A DNA stretch of 64,000 bases from Glandiceps talaboti (taxonomy: Eukaryota; Hemichordata; Enteropneusta; Spengelidae): NCBI RefSeq assembly GCF_964340395.1, contig NC_135570.1, positions 13,012,322 through 13,076,321 on the forward strand, written 5' to 3'. Below are positions 11,727-23,694 of the stretch, one piece after another. Every line of letters begins with the position of its first letter. The first letter of the stretch is position 1. The notes under the pieces are model-generated. The model had not been told where the DNA came from and did not search any database. It saw only the letters and a program-made list of their open reading frames with translations. A program made the translations under genes and the position numbers.

Positions 11727-12648
11727 GTGAGTATGCGTACAACGAAATTCAAAGGTTTCACAGTGTAGAACTAGTACGTTAACATTATCAATTTGTTTCT
11801 GTTTTTACTGGAACTTTAGATCCACATGAACTAAATTTCTGGCTGTGTGTAAATTTGCAAGTAGACGGCAAAATGGTCAACGCTATCCACCCGCCGACCA
11901 TTTGCGCCATTGATACTTCACCAACATTTATAATTTATATAATAGGCATGATTTTTGCAATTTACTTTTACACATTTAAAATATTTGGTGTACGTGCTGC
12001 AGACGAGCATTCGTCTTTAACCGTTGATCAAATCTCAGTTCGTCGTAATACCACTGGTGAATTCGAAAACAGACCCAGGGTGGATTCCCAGGGTGGTATC
12101 GGCCGGCGGGCCTGGTGTGTAAGGCCAATACTATACACTGCCAACCCCAGACTCCATTTCAGAACTTTTGACCAAAAACCCTCTTTTAGACATTAATTTT
12201 GGAAGTTTTTAGAAGGTCAAATTTTAGACTAAAATTCATGTACGTTTGTGGTAGTTCCATATTAAGGAAATGGTGGATTGCAAAATGTAGTTTTCACTGT
12301 TATATTTTCCCCGCAGTGCAGTAGGCAACATTTTTTGGCCAATTATGACGCAGTTACGTATGATCAGCAAAGTTGCAAATAATGTAGAGTGGACTCCTTC
12401 AGCTCGATAAAATTTAAAAACAAACCCCAATTTAGGCCAAGGGCTAGAAAACGTACCCCGAATGGCGGCACATATACGTATAACCACCCCCAGTGAATTA
12501 TATCGCAAATCAGGGCAAACGTTTAAAACCACCAAACATTATACAAAGTCAGAAAATCCACGCTGTGTAGTCAAGTTTTGTGACGTACATGTCATTTATT
12601 ATTACAAATATAGGCCGATGTATACGTACAGAAGATCTTTAATCTTAG

Positions 12649-12779
12649 CAAAGAAGGATGGCATGGCAGTATTAGATTCTCCGAATACAAAGTTGGTGTC
12701 CACATCTCTTACAACGTCAACTACAAGATATGTAAGAAGGTTGGCGCCATGGGATATCATACAGGTCAAACAGGAAAAG
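12649..12779 (+). CDS. Candidate novel gene, exon c
   Basis: The acceptor is TTTAATCTTAG (12648), and the first C turns the TG of exon b into Cys. It encodes CKEGWHGSIRFSEYKVGVHI then SYNVNYKICKKVGAMGYHTG and QTGK, ending G|GTACGT in phase 1. It is aromatic, glycine and cysteine rich, with beta-strand-like alternation. The overlapping +1 frame is also open here (MAVLDSPNTK...), but it terminates after 16 codons in the next exon, whereas this frame runs 35 codons. Confidence 0.5.
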
Positions 12780-12984
12780 GTACGTACAGTATACTTTTTA
12801 TTATTTATTTCAACTGATATCGTGCCACAAACTCGGCTTGTAGTCTCGTCCTATTCGCCTCGAAATGTAAGTGAACTCTGGCTGCAATAATTGTAGCATT
12901 TGTTGTGATTTTGAGGGATTTGTCTTCTGTTTTTGTGCTTTTTTCCGTACATGTATAAATTGGAAGCAAACGTTACAATTCCTG

Positions 12985-13020
12985 CTGGGCAACCGGGGTG
13001 GGGGTGGGGGTGGGGGGGTC
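12985..13020 (+). repeat. G-quadruplex-prone tract
   Basis: Successive runs of four to seven G separated by single T (ggggtgggggtgggggtggg) lie in the intron between exons c and d of the candidate gene. It fits the G3+N1-7 quadruplex pattern on the plus strand. Confidence 0.7.
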
Positions 13021-13289
13021 TGGCGTCAATATAATCATAATGCGATTGCTGAACTTCATTTTTGCACTTCAAACCAAATTTCGACACAAAATTTTTACTC
13101 TTTCAATGATAACAACTTTGTATTTACTACTGAGATGTTGATAAGTTGATAACATTTTTACTTCTAATGTGAGAGATGGCGTTTGGTTTCTGGTAGTATT
13201 TTAATGTGTAATTAATATGTTTTTACATTGCATTGATCATATAGTGGTGTCAACGCTACAGTTTTCATCATAGTTTACAACTTTATAGC

Positions 13290-13905
13290 ATATTTAATTG
13301 TTTGATGTCGCACTTCCACTTGTGAACATTCATTTGCTCCAAATTGTTCAAAATATTCGTAAGAAAACCAATTCAAGGCTTAATTTCTCTATCCACAAGC
13401 ACATTTTCTCAACAAAAACTCCCGCAAAACCCTTTGCACTGCTCCAATCCAATGTCACTTTGATTATTCATGTTCATCCTGGTACTCTGCTCTTACCACA
13501 ACTCTCAAAAAGAAACTCCAAATTGCACAAAACAAAATTATCTGGTTCATCCTTTCTATGGAGCCCAGATCACACATAGGTGCTGATAAGTTTGATGCCC
13601 AGAGTATGTTGGGTGTCAAGGGCAGAGTGAGCCAGCTACGGCTTAACCATGCTTTCAAAATATACAATAACTCCAGCCCTGAGTATTTATCCCACCAATT
13701 TACCTGCTGTTCATAATTATGGTACTAGGGGAATTAAGTAGTTACAATTTTCGTCAGACAAGGGTTAAAGGTGAGGCTGCTAATACATTTTGGGTGCTAA
13801 TGCCATTAAGGACTGGAACAATCTACCAGCAAACAGATATCACAAAGAAATGCCTTTAAAAAAGCGGTCATATCATAACTGTTCGGTAGACTAAGGGATA
13901 TATAC
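13290..13905 (+). pseudogene. Decayed non-LTR retrotransposon (LINE) reverse-transcriptase 3' fragment
   Basis: Conceptual translation across frameshifts gives NIRKKTNSRLNFLY, then LKKKLQIAQNKIIWFILSME, MLGVKGRVSQLRLNHAFKIY and NNSSPEYLSHQF, and finally EAANTFW, WNNLPA and AFKKAV pieces. This order is typical of the C-terminal part of CR1/Jockey-like RT proteins (a region of 'Q.NK..R.IL', 'L....R...L.L....I....P.YL', 'WN.LP', 'FK..LK'). Several frame changes and stops mark it as dead. It sits in the last intron of the candidate novel gene. Confidence 0.7.
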
Positions 13906-14039
13906 TTAAAACAGCGAGTTTATTCGTTATTAGTTTGCCTCCACGTTTTCCCTCTTTCTGTTATTCTTTCTCATTCCATGTAAAACACCTTTGCTAATCC
14001 TGCCACTTTCTTGAATCAGTGTATGGACCCCACTTGAAA

Positions 14040-14740
14040 CAAGTCTTTGACTGTGGGTTATCCAATTCGGTAATTCAACAATTTGTACCAGTTTTTAGCC
14101 TCCCTCGTCTTTGCCATTGGGGGGGAGCTACTACATTGGGTCTCCCATCCATCCGCCCATACGCGGGTTTTTGTCTGTGTCTACCTCTGCCGCAAAATAT
14201 GCATGGGCTAATTTCAACCAAATTTTCAGTAAACATCAAATAATATCTTGTGTATATGCACGTCAATTTGCCTTTCTTGATATATGCAAATGTGACCAAA
14301 TAGCAGCCATATAGTTGTAGTTGAATATCAATATTTACTGCGTAACTAAAAAACTGTAATACACTGGCATGCCATTCAAGTGTTTACCCTCATGTTAGCA
14401 GATACATGCTATATTTGGATACCTCGACCTTTGACCTTCAGGGTCAATTATCCAAATCAAACCAATTCCTGCCTATCACAGACACACTGTAGTGTTTACA
14501 TATTGCTAATTTCTTTTAAATCATGCTTTACAAGTAATAGTGAAGAAAAGAATCATAACACAAGTATTATTTTTGGTGCTGACATCACTTTTAGTGAATG
14601 ACTGCCATATTTTATTGTATAAAATCAATATTTACTGCATAACTCAAAAACTGTAATATGTAGAGATATGTAGAGACTCCATTCAAGTGTCTACCCCAAT
14701 ATTATCAGGTGCAAGATATTTTTGAGACCTTTGACCTTGA
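14040..14740 (+). repeat. Dispersed 'gacctttgacct' repeat block
   Basis: It contains 'gtaatacactggcatgccatt' and 'gtaatatgtagagatatgta' half-copies about 300 bp apart, both in 'ataactaaaaaactgtaata'/'ataactcaaaaactgtaata' context followed by 'tgtttaccc...tttgacctt'. A poorly conserved tandem or dispersed repeat; related text continues to 15490. Confidence 0.6.
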
Positions 14741-14749
14741 CCTTGAGTT

Positions 14750-15035
14750 CCAATTGGCCTTTCCAAAATTTGCCATCATTGGCCCATGGTGGCGCTCTAC
14801 TTCCTGTCTGTGTGTACCTTAGGGGTATACATGGTATACGTTACTCAGTTAATCATAGAGCACTGTTACTTTCCTCAATGTCTGAACAATACAAAAAACA
14901 TCCCTGATTTACACTTCTACAGAATACCAAGAGACAAAGCTATTAAGAAACTGTACAATGAGGTGATGATACCCCCAATTTGGGTGAGGGTACTGTATTC
15001 TCACTTTCCTCTTCACAGTCTGCAATGGCCTATTC
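14750..15035 (+). pseudogene. Dispersed repeat carrying a THAP zinc-finger fragment, copy 1
   Basis: An open frame within it reads [20 protein letters not shown] then RIPRDKAIKKLYNEVM. The C-x4-C pair, the following polar loop and FYRIPRD match the first half of a THAP (C2CH DNA-binding) domain, where F.R.P.D is the most conserved stretch. The second C..H pair is absent. The same 285-bp block recurs at 35513-35800, so this is a repeat with a captured or transposase-derived THAP piece. It is not a functional gene. Confidence 0.65.
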
Positions 15036-15774
15036 TAAATATCCAGCCAATTCCTGCATATCACAGACATACTGGAGTGCACGTGTTTAGTAATATTGCC
15101 AATTTCTTTGAAATCATGTTTACAAGTGATTTTGACAAAAAGAAGAATACACAAGCATTGTTTGTGGTGCTCATGTAATTATCCTGATAAAGCTGATGTT
15201 GGCTACTGCTATGTTGGATTCCATCCGTGTCTACCTTTCAAATACACATGGGCCAATTTCAGTCAACCAAACTTTCAGTAAACAGCAAATCGTATCATAT
15301 ACATATGCATGTAATTTCATTTCTTGACTCCCGCAATAACATCCAAAATGACAGCCAGTTTTGTTATAAAAATTCACATTTAATAACATTGGAAGCTTAT
15401 AGATAGACTTTATTTTAGTGTCTACACCCATGTTATCAATAACAAGCTTTCTAATGACACCTTTGACCTTGACCCTCATCTTCAATGTCAAATGAATAAA
15501 ATACATGAATGCAAGAAAATAGGATTAACAATATTAAACCCAAGTTACAACTTGAAGAGAATCTCTTCTTGAAAGCCTTTATGATAGTTGTGAAATAACA
15601 GTTTTATTTTTCAACTGTTATCATTTCAACTTATACAGGCCACAAATTTAGCTTATAGTCTGTTTTGTTTCTAAATTGCTATTGTTGATACAGGCATCAA
15701 ATTTCAAATACTACATTTATTTATGATTGTAAACTATTCATATCTTCTCACAAACAAAATTTTTATTCAAACAG

Positions 15775-15884
15775 GTGACACAAGGAACCATCCTGTTCGG
15801 ACAAAATTTGACGACCAACTCATAGCAGAAAGGAGAGTCCATAGCACCTTAGTGGTTCGGGGTTACAAATGTACAAATGAGTGA
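15775..15884 (+). CDS. Candidate novel gene, terminal exon d
   Basis: The acceptor is TTATTCAAACAG (15774). GT completes a Gly codon, followed by DTRNHPVRTKFDDQLIAERR, VHSTLVVRGYKCTNE and TGA (15882-15884). The visible chain of exons a-d is about 147 residues with four cysteines. A donor-like GTAAGATCC at 15940, 56 nt after the stop, could mean a spliced 3' UTR. Transcript evidence would settle the model. Confidence 0.5.
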
Positions 15885-16073
15885 TGAACAAATGAATGCT
15901 GTGATGCATCACAACCACTGATGCGGAAAGAAATGCAGGTAAGATCCTACCCTATGTCTTTCAGAAAGTATCTCCTGTGAGACTGTTGAACGTAACACTG
16001 CAACGAAGGATTCCAAGATTGTTGAGTCGTCACCAGTTAGGGGTTAGATCAATAGTGCAATGTAGGATAAAAA

Positions 16074-16079
16074 AATAAA
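16074..16079 (+). terminator. Candidate polyadenylation signal (AATAAA) for the candidate novel gene
   Basis: AATAAA lies about 190 nt after the stop codon at 15884 and before a T-rich stretch and a G-rich tract (16087-16122), a usual arrangement for cleavage and polyadenylation. Confidence 0.4.
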
Positions 16080-16086
16080 TTCTTTT

Positions 16087-16122
16087 ACTGTGGGGGTGGG
16101 GGTGGGGATGGGGTGGGGGGTT
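16087..16122 (+). repeat. G-quadruplex-prone tract downstream of candidate gene
   Basis: The tract gtgggggtgggggtggggat ggggtggggg fits the quadruplex pattern on the plus strand. It is just past the AATAAA at 16074, where a G-rich pause element could aid termination. Confidence 0.65.
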
Positions 16123-17218
16123 TGAGCCATTTTAGTTCTCAACCTACAAAATTGACTTTACTTTCAAATTAATGGAATCTGTTTTGTACCCCTAAATACA
16201 AATATTTCTAAAAGATGCCAAATTGAGAAAAGGAAGAATTTTTGCGATAGTAAATGCATGGCACTAAAAGAATGATTTTTTTACTCACTACATATAGTGG
16301 CTTTATATTCATAGCACTACATCCTGCATTGATTGTGCAGTTTGAAACAATTTTGGCCAACTTAGAAGGGGGGGGGGGAGAATCTGAGGCCCAACTAAAG
16401 AAGTTTAGTTTTTTAATCCCACATTGAACTATTGATCTCGTCCCTTACAATATATGTAGTCAAAGATAACATGAAGATTCAAATTTTGATTCTGTGTCTT
16501 GTATGTTCATCATATTGACTGCAATGAAATGAATTTCATCTTATTTTGAGCTTCTTTAGTTTTGTTAGCTGTGTACATGTACATCTGTGAGATTGTTCCT
16601 TATTGACTGGGCTTTTCTCAATTGAATAATAATGTACCAGTGCACAGTGTAAATTCTTTACAAAGTGAACCATAGAGGGCGCCCTACTGCTGAGTGAGTG
16701 AGTGTCGGACAGATTGACAGATATCATTTCTGGTAACAGTCTGGAGTGATAAGATGTTCAAGTGACACAATCTCAGTTTATAAGCTATTTGACAAGAGTG
16801 AAAATACTTGCATAAAACCCACACTTTAATGAAGTATAAATGTCGGTACCAATACATGCCACTTTCTAATTCACAGGACATCTCTGTCGATTAAACTTCA
16901 CGTCCACGAGGTCTTCCGTAACTAAACGACTGGGGAAAAATCCATCAGACCAATTTCCTTTGCATTTGGTGGGGATCTTGCTGGGTGTCAGGAGGGACAG
17001 GTGTTGAAATCCAGATTATGCAGGTGAGTGAATGAATGGTTCTTTGTTGGTTTTAAAAAGTAGGGCTTAAAAACTACCTGGTGGATTAGGCTGACATTTA
17101 GTTGGGGGATCAGTGGGGAGTGTATAGATGAAGGATTGATCAGGACATTAGATCTGCATTGTATACAAATATGGAGGAGAAACAATGATTTTGTCTGATC
17201 CAAAAACTAATGTGGGAG

Positions 17219-17516
17219 AGCACTCCTAGTGGCCAAACTATACAATCTTTTGTTTTTCATAATCATTGGCATATCCCAAATGCTGAACAGCACTCCTAGT
17301 GGTCAAACTATACAATCTTTTGTTTTTCATAATCATTGCCATATCCCAAATGCTGAACAGCACTCCTAGTGGCCAAACTATACAATCTTTTGTTTTTCAT
17401 AATCATTGGCATATCCCAAATGCTGAACAGCACTCCTAGTGGCCAAACTATACAATCTTTTGTTTTTCATAATCATTGGCATATCCCAAATGCTGAACAG
17501 CACTCCCAGTGGCTAA
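17219..17516 (+). repeat. 70-bp tandem repeat, 4.2 copies, between the two convergent genes
   Basis: Copies start with 'cactcctagtggccaaacta' at 17221, 17291, 17361, 17431 and 17501 (exact 70-bp period) and are almost identical, so the amplification is recent. Confidence 0.95.
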
Positions 17517-17897
17517 AACTGTAAACTTGTTTTTCCAAAATAAACAGGGCTTGCATCAGCTACAGTAGAGTAACAAAAACACAAACACACAATAGAATAT
17601 TTTTGAAGATTTTTTAAACTTTAATTTCATCTTCTAGAGATACTTTGCATGCAAACATTGGAAGTATATACATGTTCCAAGCACACATCGACGTATTTTA
17701 GTAAACTAGTGCTCCATTTTCCACAATATTACTAAAATATATATAACAATATTTTGTGAAAAAATATGTAGAGTAGAACATATATTAATTAAATATTCCC
17801 ATGTTAAAAACAAATGCAAAAGATAGTTTTGGAAAAAAAAAAATTTCAACACATTTGAAATATAATTACATAACAAAGAATGAAGACATAAACATAA

Positions 17898-17903
17898 TTT
17901 ATT
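17898..17903 (-). terminator. Candidate polyadenylation signal of PDZ-GEF
   Basis: AATAAA on the minus strand (tttatt on plus) lies about 1.1 kb after the stop at 18988. I noticed no other between them, so the 3' UTR may be about 1.1 kb. Inference only. Confidence 0.35.
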
Positions 17904-18185
17904 CACAAATATTGCTGAATATGGCAGTTGCTGAATAACTTACAAAAAAGTCACAAAAACATTAACACAATATAAACTCCTGATTCACGCAACAAGATTA
18001 AAAAGTTCATGATTTGATTCAGGAAAAACATCGTTCAGGAAATTTCATCATGGTAACAGTAAACATGATTTGAACAATATAATTATAAAGTCACAACTCT
18101 TTATATTTACAAATCGTTGACAAGACGTCTTCTAAAGTCACATTTAGCTGCCTTTACTCTGTACAGTTGAGTATTGGGGTTGTCA

Positions 18186-18440
18186 GATTTGACCTTTGAC
18201 CTCACGGCAGGGAGACAACATTAAGTATATCTTGTTTTCCACAATTTTCAGATCATGGAATTCCGACCTTTGACCTCACGGCAGGCAGGCAGACTACAGT
18301 AAGTATATCTTTTACGTTTTCCACATTTTAGATCAACTGTTGGACTTTTCTTCTGAAATTCCGACCTTTGACCTCGTGGCAGGCAGACTACATTTAGTAT
18401 ATCTTTGATGTTTTTCCACATTTTAGATCAACTGTTGGAC
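18186..18440 (-). repeat. PDZ-GEF 3' UTR: three tandem copies with TGACCTTTGACC (DR1-like) motif
   Basis: Three units ('gacctttgacctcacggcag', twice more with small changes, each followed by 'agtatatctt...ttccaca...ttttagatca') repeat at about 85-90 bp. The motif equals a direct repeat of AGGTCA with 1-bp spacing, the site recognised by HNF4/RXR/COUP-type nuclear receptors, but here it is more simply part of a repeat family. Confidence 0.7.
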
Positions 18441-18987
18441 TTTTCTTCAGAAATTCCCTAAAATCTGTGTCATTTCAATTATGTGGTCAAAATATAGTTC
18501 ATATACATTACTAGAAGTTTAGGAAGAAACTTGAACTTGAAGCACAAACGCTGGACATTTTTGAAAATTGTACAATGAACATGGAAGCTAACAGATCTGA
18601 CATGTCGTTTTCATGAAGAACACACTCCGTATTGTCATATACAAACATCAAGTTTAAGAATGGCCTTCCTATTTTGATAGCCCAACAATAGTATATAGCC
18701 AATAAAATTGCACAATCAATATCACATGACTTCGGTATCCAATCAGAAGTGCCAACAATGGTAGTCAAACTATTTTGTAACAGGTATCTATCCAATCAGA
18801 TTTCATGTAACAAAACTGGTCCACTGACATCACGATCAATGTAAGCGAATCAGAGACGATGTTTCATCGTGATACTGCTCCTGATATGATAAAGTAGGGT
18901 CATCGATATAAAAAAAACAGAGTAGGAAGATACAACATCAGACTTGCTATTTACATATTTACAAACAGTTCCAGAAGTTAGCATTCA

Positions 18988-19013
18988 TTATACCACCGAC
19001 ACCTGCTCTCCAT
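18988..19013 (-). CDS. RAPGEF2/6-like: PDZ-GEF exon 29: C terminus DGEQVSVV-stop
   Basis: AT GGA GAG CAG GTG TCG GTG GTA TAA follows a TCCACAG acceptor. EQVS-V-V at the end mirrors the vertebrate EQVSAV C terminus, a class I/II PDZ ligand. Only 26 coding nt, in the right phase, so short that automated gene finders may miss it. Confidence 0.9.
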
Positions 19014-22000
19014 CTGTGGACAGGAAAACAAAGAGGTCAGAGGTCAGAATAACATTGAATTCTCTATCACATCAATTGCTTCCTTTCAGTGTAGAAATAT
19101 TCTGTACTTGTTTTAAAACACTGGTAACAGCGTCAGAAAATCAAATATCGTACATTTATATAAGGCCTAAAAAAAATTGGTTGGTTCCGGTTACCCAAAT
19201 ATTTTTTTTATGTATTAGAGAAAAAAAAAATTGTGAAGTCTCGCGAGAAATAGTGGATATGGAAACTGACTTGAAAAGGCAATATAAAATTGTACTTCTG
19301 ATGGGAAGAAACCAATAACACAGAGACCATATGGAAAATGTAACTACTTGAACACTCGCATATGAAAAAAAAATCTATTCTAACATTGCACCTAATTGGA
19401 ACCACACAATTTTTTTTAGGCCTAACTAACATTTTTTAATGTGTATATTTAGATCTAAGTGTTAATTTCAGTATCTATGAACTGAATCCTTTCTTAAATT
19501 CCTATTTCTACAAGTTTGTAAGTATCAATACTTGTATACTTGTCAATGACTTCTGTATCCTAATAATGTTTCATCTACAAATATACAAAGATATTCACTT
19601 TCCTACATTTCTCCCTTTGACATAACGTATGCATAAATAAACGCACATATATTAGCATGTACAAACATACACAATATACATATTAGGCCAAAAAAAAAAG
19701 AATTGTTTCTGGTCAGGACATTTTGGTTGAAGTGGTAAGACAGTGCAATTTTTTAATTATTTTTTAAAATAAATTTTCAACAAACCTGTCACTCAATCTA
19801 CCATTTATGGTACTTACTCTTCTTTTATTTAGTACTTTGGGGCAAATGTAATTTGCTTGTTCAGGATTGGCTCTGCAGTTGTCTTCACTGAAGTAGTTAT
19901 ATTTGTGTCCCGGGTCGGACAAACACACAGGTTAAGGGTATTTAAGTGATGTACATGCAGACCAGAAACAATTTTTTTTTTTGGCCATATGTATATACAC
20001 ACATAGACTGACTGATACACAAGCAAAGATGCCCACATACAACACACAAACACAAACAGGCTTTTGTGCCGCCATCTAACCATGTTTCTGGCTGTCCAAC
20101 TGATATCCCTACTTCTCTTTCTCTGCCTATCTCTTCCACCCACCTTCATCGTAGTAATCTTGTGGTTGATTATTTTCTTCAGTAGAACCTGCAAAACAAT
20201 TTATGAACAATGAGTTCTGATACTAGCTTTACTTTTTACAATCATTACTGAGGTCAAAGTTGAAAGGTCAAATAGACAGAACATCAGAAAAAGATTCAAT
20301 CAGGTGTTCTCATTAGTGTGCGTTTACTTATTTAGCTGCAAGTATTAAATTACCGTTCACAATTAAATCATTACAAAGTTAAAATTACATTTTGAACACA
20401 AGATCTTTTCTTAATTGTTACATTCAAACATCAACAGGGCACTTCAGGGATAAAATACCTATTCAATTACTGATTTAGAATCAAAATATTATGTAGTATC
20501 GTACGTAGTTCATATTTTTAACTCTGAAGTCAGGTGACTATCACCTGACTATTGAAATCAAAAGATTTTCACTTACAACTCTGCTGTGATTGGCTATCAA
20601 GAGTCAGGTGACTATCACCTGACTACCCTGTGGCTAGGTGAAAGGTCATGATCAAGAAGCTGAGTACGTCCAAGGAATGTTGATGTAATGAGTGATAAAT
20701 TAACTAATTTATGTCAAACTAAAGTACGGTATAAATTTCTGGCTTTTTAAAAACAAATTTGTTATACACCTAGTGCCCTTGTTGAAGTCTGAAGTCTTTA
20801 TTTTCACACAAGTTAGATTTCTTCATATTTAGTCCATCCAGCCTTATTGGATAATTGTCACTGACGACCTCTGTGACCCAAGTTCAAAGGTTACACTACA
20901 GTAAACTACATTTTTGGCAGTGTGCAGGACAATCCATGAGCACTTGCTGTAATGAACCATTCTAGAAAAATTGTGAAAGTCTTTAGATTATTTTGATTCA
21001 TAGTTTATCACTGTATTTTCAAATTAGTCACTTTATATTTTCTAGATTTCAACTGCAATAACATTGTCTTCATAATTTACAAAATGAAATTTTGAGTTAC
21101 GTCCAATTTCATCCGTTTTTTGTCCTGTTCAGTTCTTTAAATTCTACAATTTGAAAGAAGTATGCTATTTTGAGTCAGACTGGTATACTACGACCTTTGA
21201 CCCATGTGCCATCAATAATACAAGTACTGTAAAATATTATGGGATACATTTTGGTGAGGGGTCAACTTTAAAATCTTACGATTTTGCAAAATGTCATGCA
21301 CTTCTTAATATACAATAAATAAATGCTGAAATGAAAAGTACTGAAAAAATATTGCCATGCCAAAAAATGGGTAAAAATAAAAATTATCTGGTAAATGCAA
21401 TCCTTAACTTTCATCTTCCTGTTGATGTACAAAAGTTTAAGCGTCATTTTTTCCTTATTTGTGTTTCTGGTTAAAATTTGATACAAATTTCTAATTCTAA
21501 TTGTTATCCTATATGGGGAGATTCTACAGTGGCTGGATGGTCAAGAACATGAAGGGAGCCATCTAGAGTTTGAAGAGAGAGAGGTTACAAATAAGACAGA
21601 GGGGTTAGTGAACCCGCTTACGCTAAACGCACCTATACATTGTGTGATATTCTTACGTGATCGGGCCGAAGTAGCCACGTGATAGTCTGGCGGTTTGGGT
21701 GGCCTCTTCATTTGATTGTGTTGAGGTTTGTATGGACTGTTTGCTGTACATGGGGGAGAAATTACACTTTGTGAGACATATTTGCAGACTTTAACACCTT
21801 AATTCAGACAGAGACAGAACCAGGAAGCTAAGAATGCAAGAGTTAGATTTCACCCATCACCTTTGAACTACGACCTTTAACCTTTTTTTTAAAACCTACA
21901 CCTTAACCCCTATGGTAATGTGCAGAGGAAGCAGAAATTAATGGAAGATTGCATGCATCAACAACAAGCAAATAAATATTCCACAGGCAAACATAAATAT

Positions 22001-23646
22001 CAAAAAAAAAAAAGAATAAGTTTTTAAAAAAAAGCAAGCAGTAAGCATGTAGTTCAGAGTAGCAGGGAGACCCACTGGTCCAGTCGAGTCAGTCCAACCT
22101 ACCTAAATTGGCTGTGGCGGTTTGATAGTCGGGGGGCAATGGAAGGTTCCCAAGAGGAGGAGGAGGAGGGGGAAACTTGTTTCCATGGTGATAAGCTGGC
22201 CTTGGCGCAAGATTGGTCGCTGGCTTACGATTGAAAGTTGGCGGGGGTGATAAATGCCGGGCTGTGAAAACAAACAGAAAGCATCCATTACGCAACAGAA
22301 ATTCACACCGCAAGCTTAGCCTTTTTACTAGAATGATAGCCACACACACACAATGCTTAGTTTTTAGCCACACAGTAACATTTTATGAATTATACCTTTC
22401 CACCCCTTATGTGTATGACAGTTGGTAGAGTCTGATTGTATTTTCTATAGGATTGGTCCAAGTGGTTGGTAAGTAGGGGTGGACAGCACTGACTTTGATA
22501 GATGAAGCAGAATGGAAACCTAAATGTTTTGTGTTTATCATGGATTTGACATATTCTCGATAAAAACCCCAAAAAACGTTTTTAAAATATGTTTTGTACT
22601 TCAAACAATAAATGCTCATTGTAACTGAATGTAACTGTGATTGATTTGCGCAGTTGGTGAATGACTGGAAAAATGGCTGTTTAGGGCGAGAATCAGCCAA
22701 TGGAATAAGCCTTTTCGAAACTGCTCATGGTTTCAGTGACATGATAAATGTAATGTGATTCGTATGGGAAAGTGTGGTGGTAATGGAAAGCATACCTCGC
22801 AACTGGTGTCGATGTTCTTTGACTGGAGGCGATGCTGATCCGACGGACGAAATGCTGCGACTATCATAACTTGAAGCACCACTGTGAGCTGAGTCAAGAC
22901 TTGTTGTATCATATGAACTAGTATATGACGACCTGGCAGATCCTGGAGATAAAGACAAGAACATGATGTAAAACACCAGGGGAGTGTGTGTGTGTGTGCG
23001 TGTCTTCATGTGTTCCAGAGGGTGTAGAAAGAGTATGATAGTAAAATGAGAATATTCATTGGCCTTGCATCATAATGAAATGAGAATATTCACTGGCCTT
23101 GCATCATGCACTATATACTCTGTATGATAATGAAACGAGAATATTCAATAGCCTTGCATCATGCACTATATACTCTGTATGATAATGAAATGAGAATATT
23201 CATTGGCCTTGCATCATGCACTATATAGACTAGGTGGTATGCACAAGCTTACTGCATCACCTACCTCCAGGGAGATGTGCTTTGATTCTATCAGCTGAAT
23301 GAGTATCTGAACTTCCTATACTACTGCCTGCACTCCCAACACCGCTTTCACTCGTATCTGTCTGCGAGCGCTGTAAACTGGGCGGCCTACGTAGCTGCTG
23401 CCGTCTCATTTCTGGTGGAGAATTTGATGGTGATGATGTTGGCGAAGCATTAGCACTTTTTGATGGTCTGAATATGTTCAAAGTACCTTTACTTTTCATA
23501 CGTTTTTGTCCCTCTTCTGACAGAGCGAGAAGTTTTCTCAGATTTTTAGGTGATGTGGCCCCTGTGTACGGGAAAACGTTTCCCAACAGAAATGTTAATT
23601 TACAGAAAAAAGGAAAAGAAACCAAAAAACAAAAACAAAAAAGTTT

Positions 23647-23694
<48 letters not shown>

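Noticed and set aside
11855-12196. ORF with a hydrophobic segment (FIIYIIGMIFAIYFYTF)
   Set aside because: No splice signals linking it in phase to flanking exons; composition of AT-rich intron; not supported.
12462-12890. A 142-codon plus-strand ORF (MAAHIRITTP...)
   Set aside because: It overlaps candidate exon c in another frame. When spliced at the consensus donor it stops after 16 codons in the next exon, and its first half spans non-coding, repeat-like text. The exon c frame fits better.
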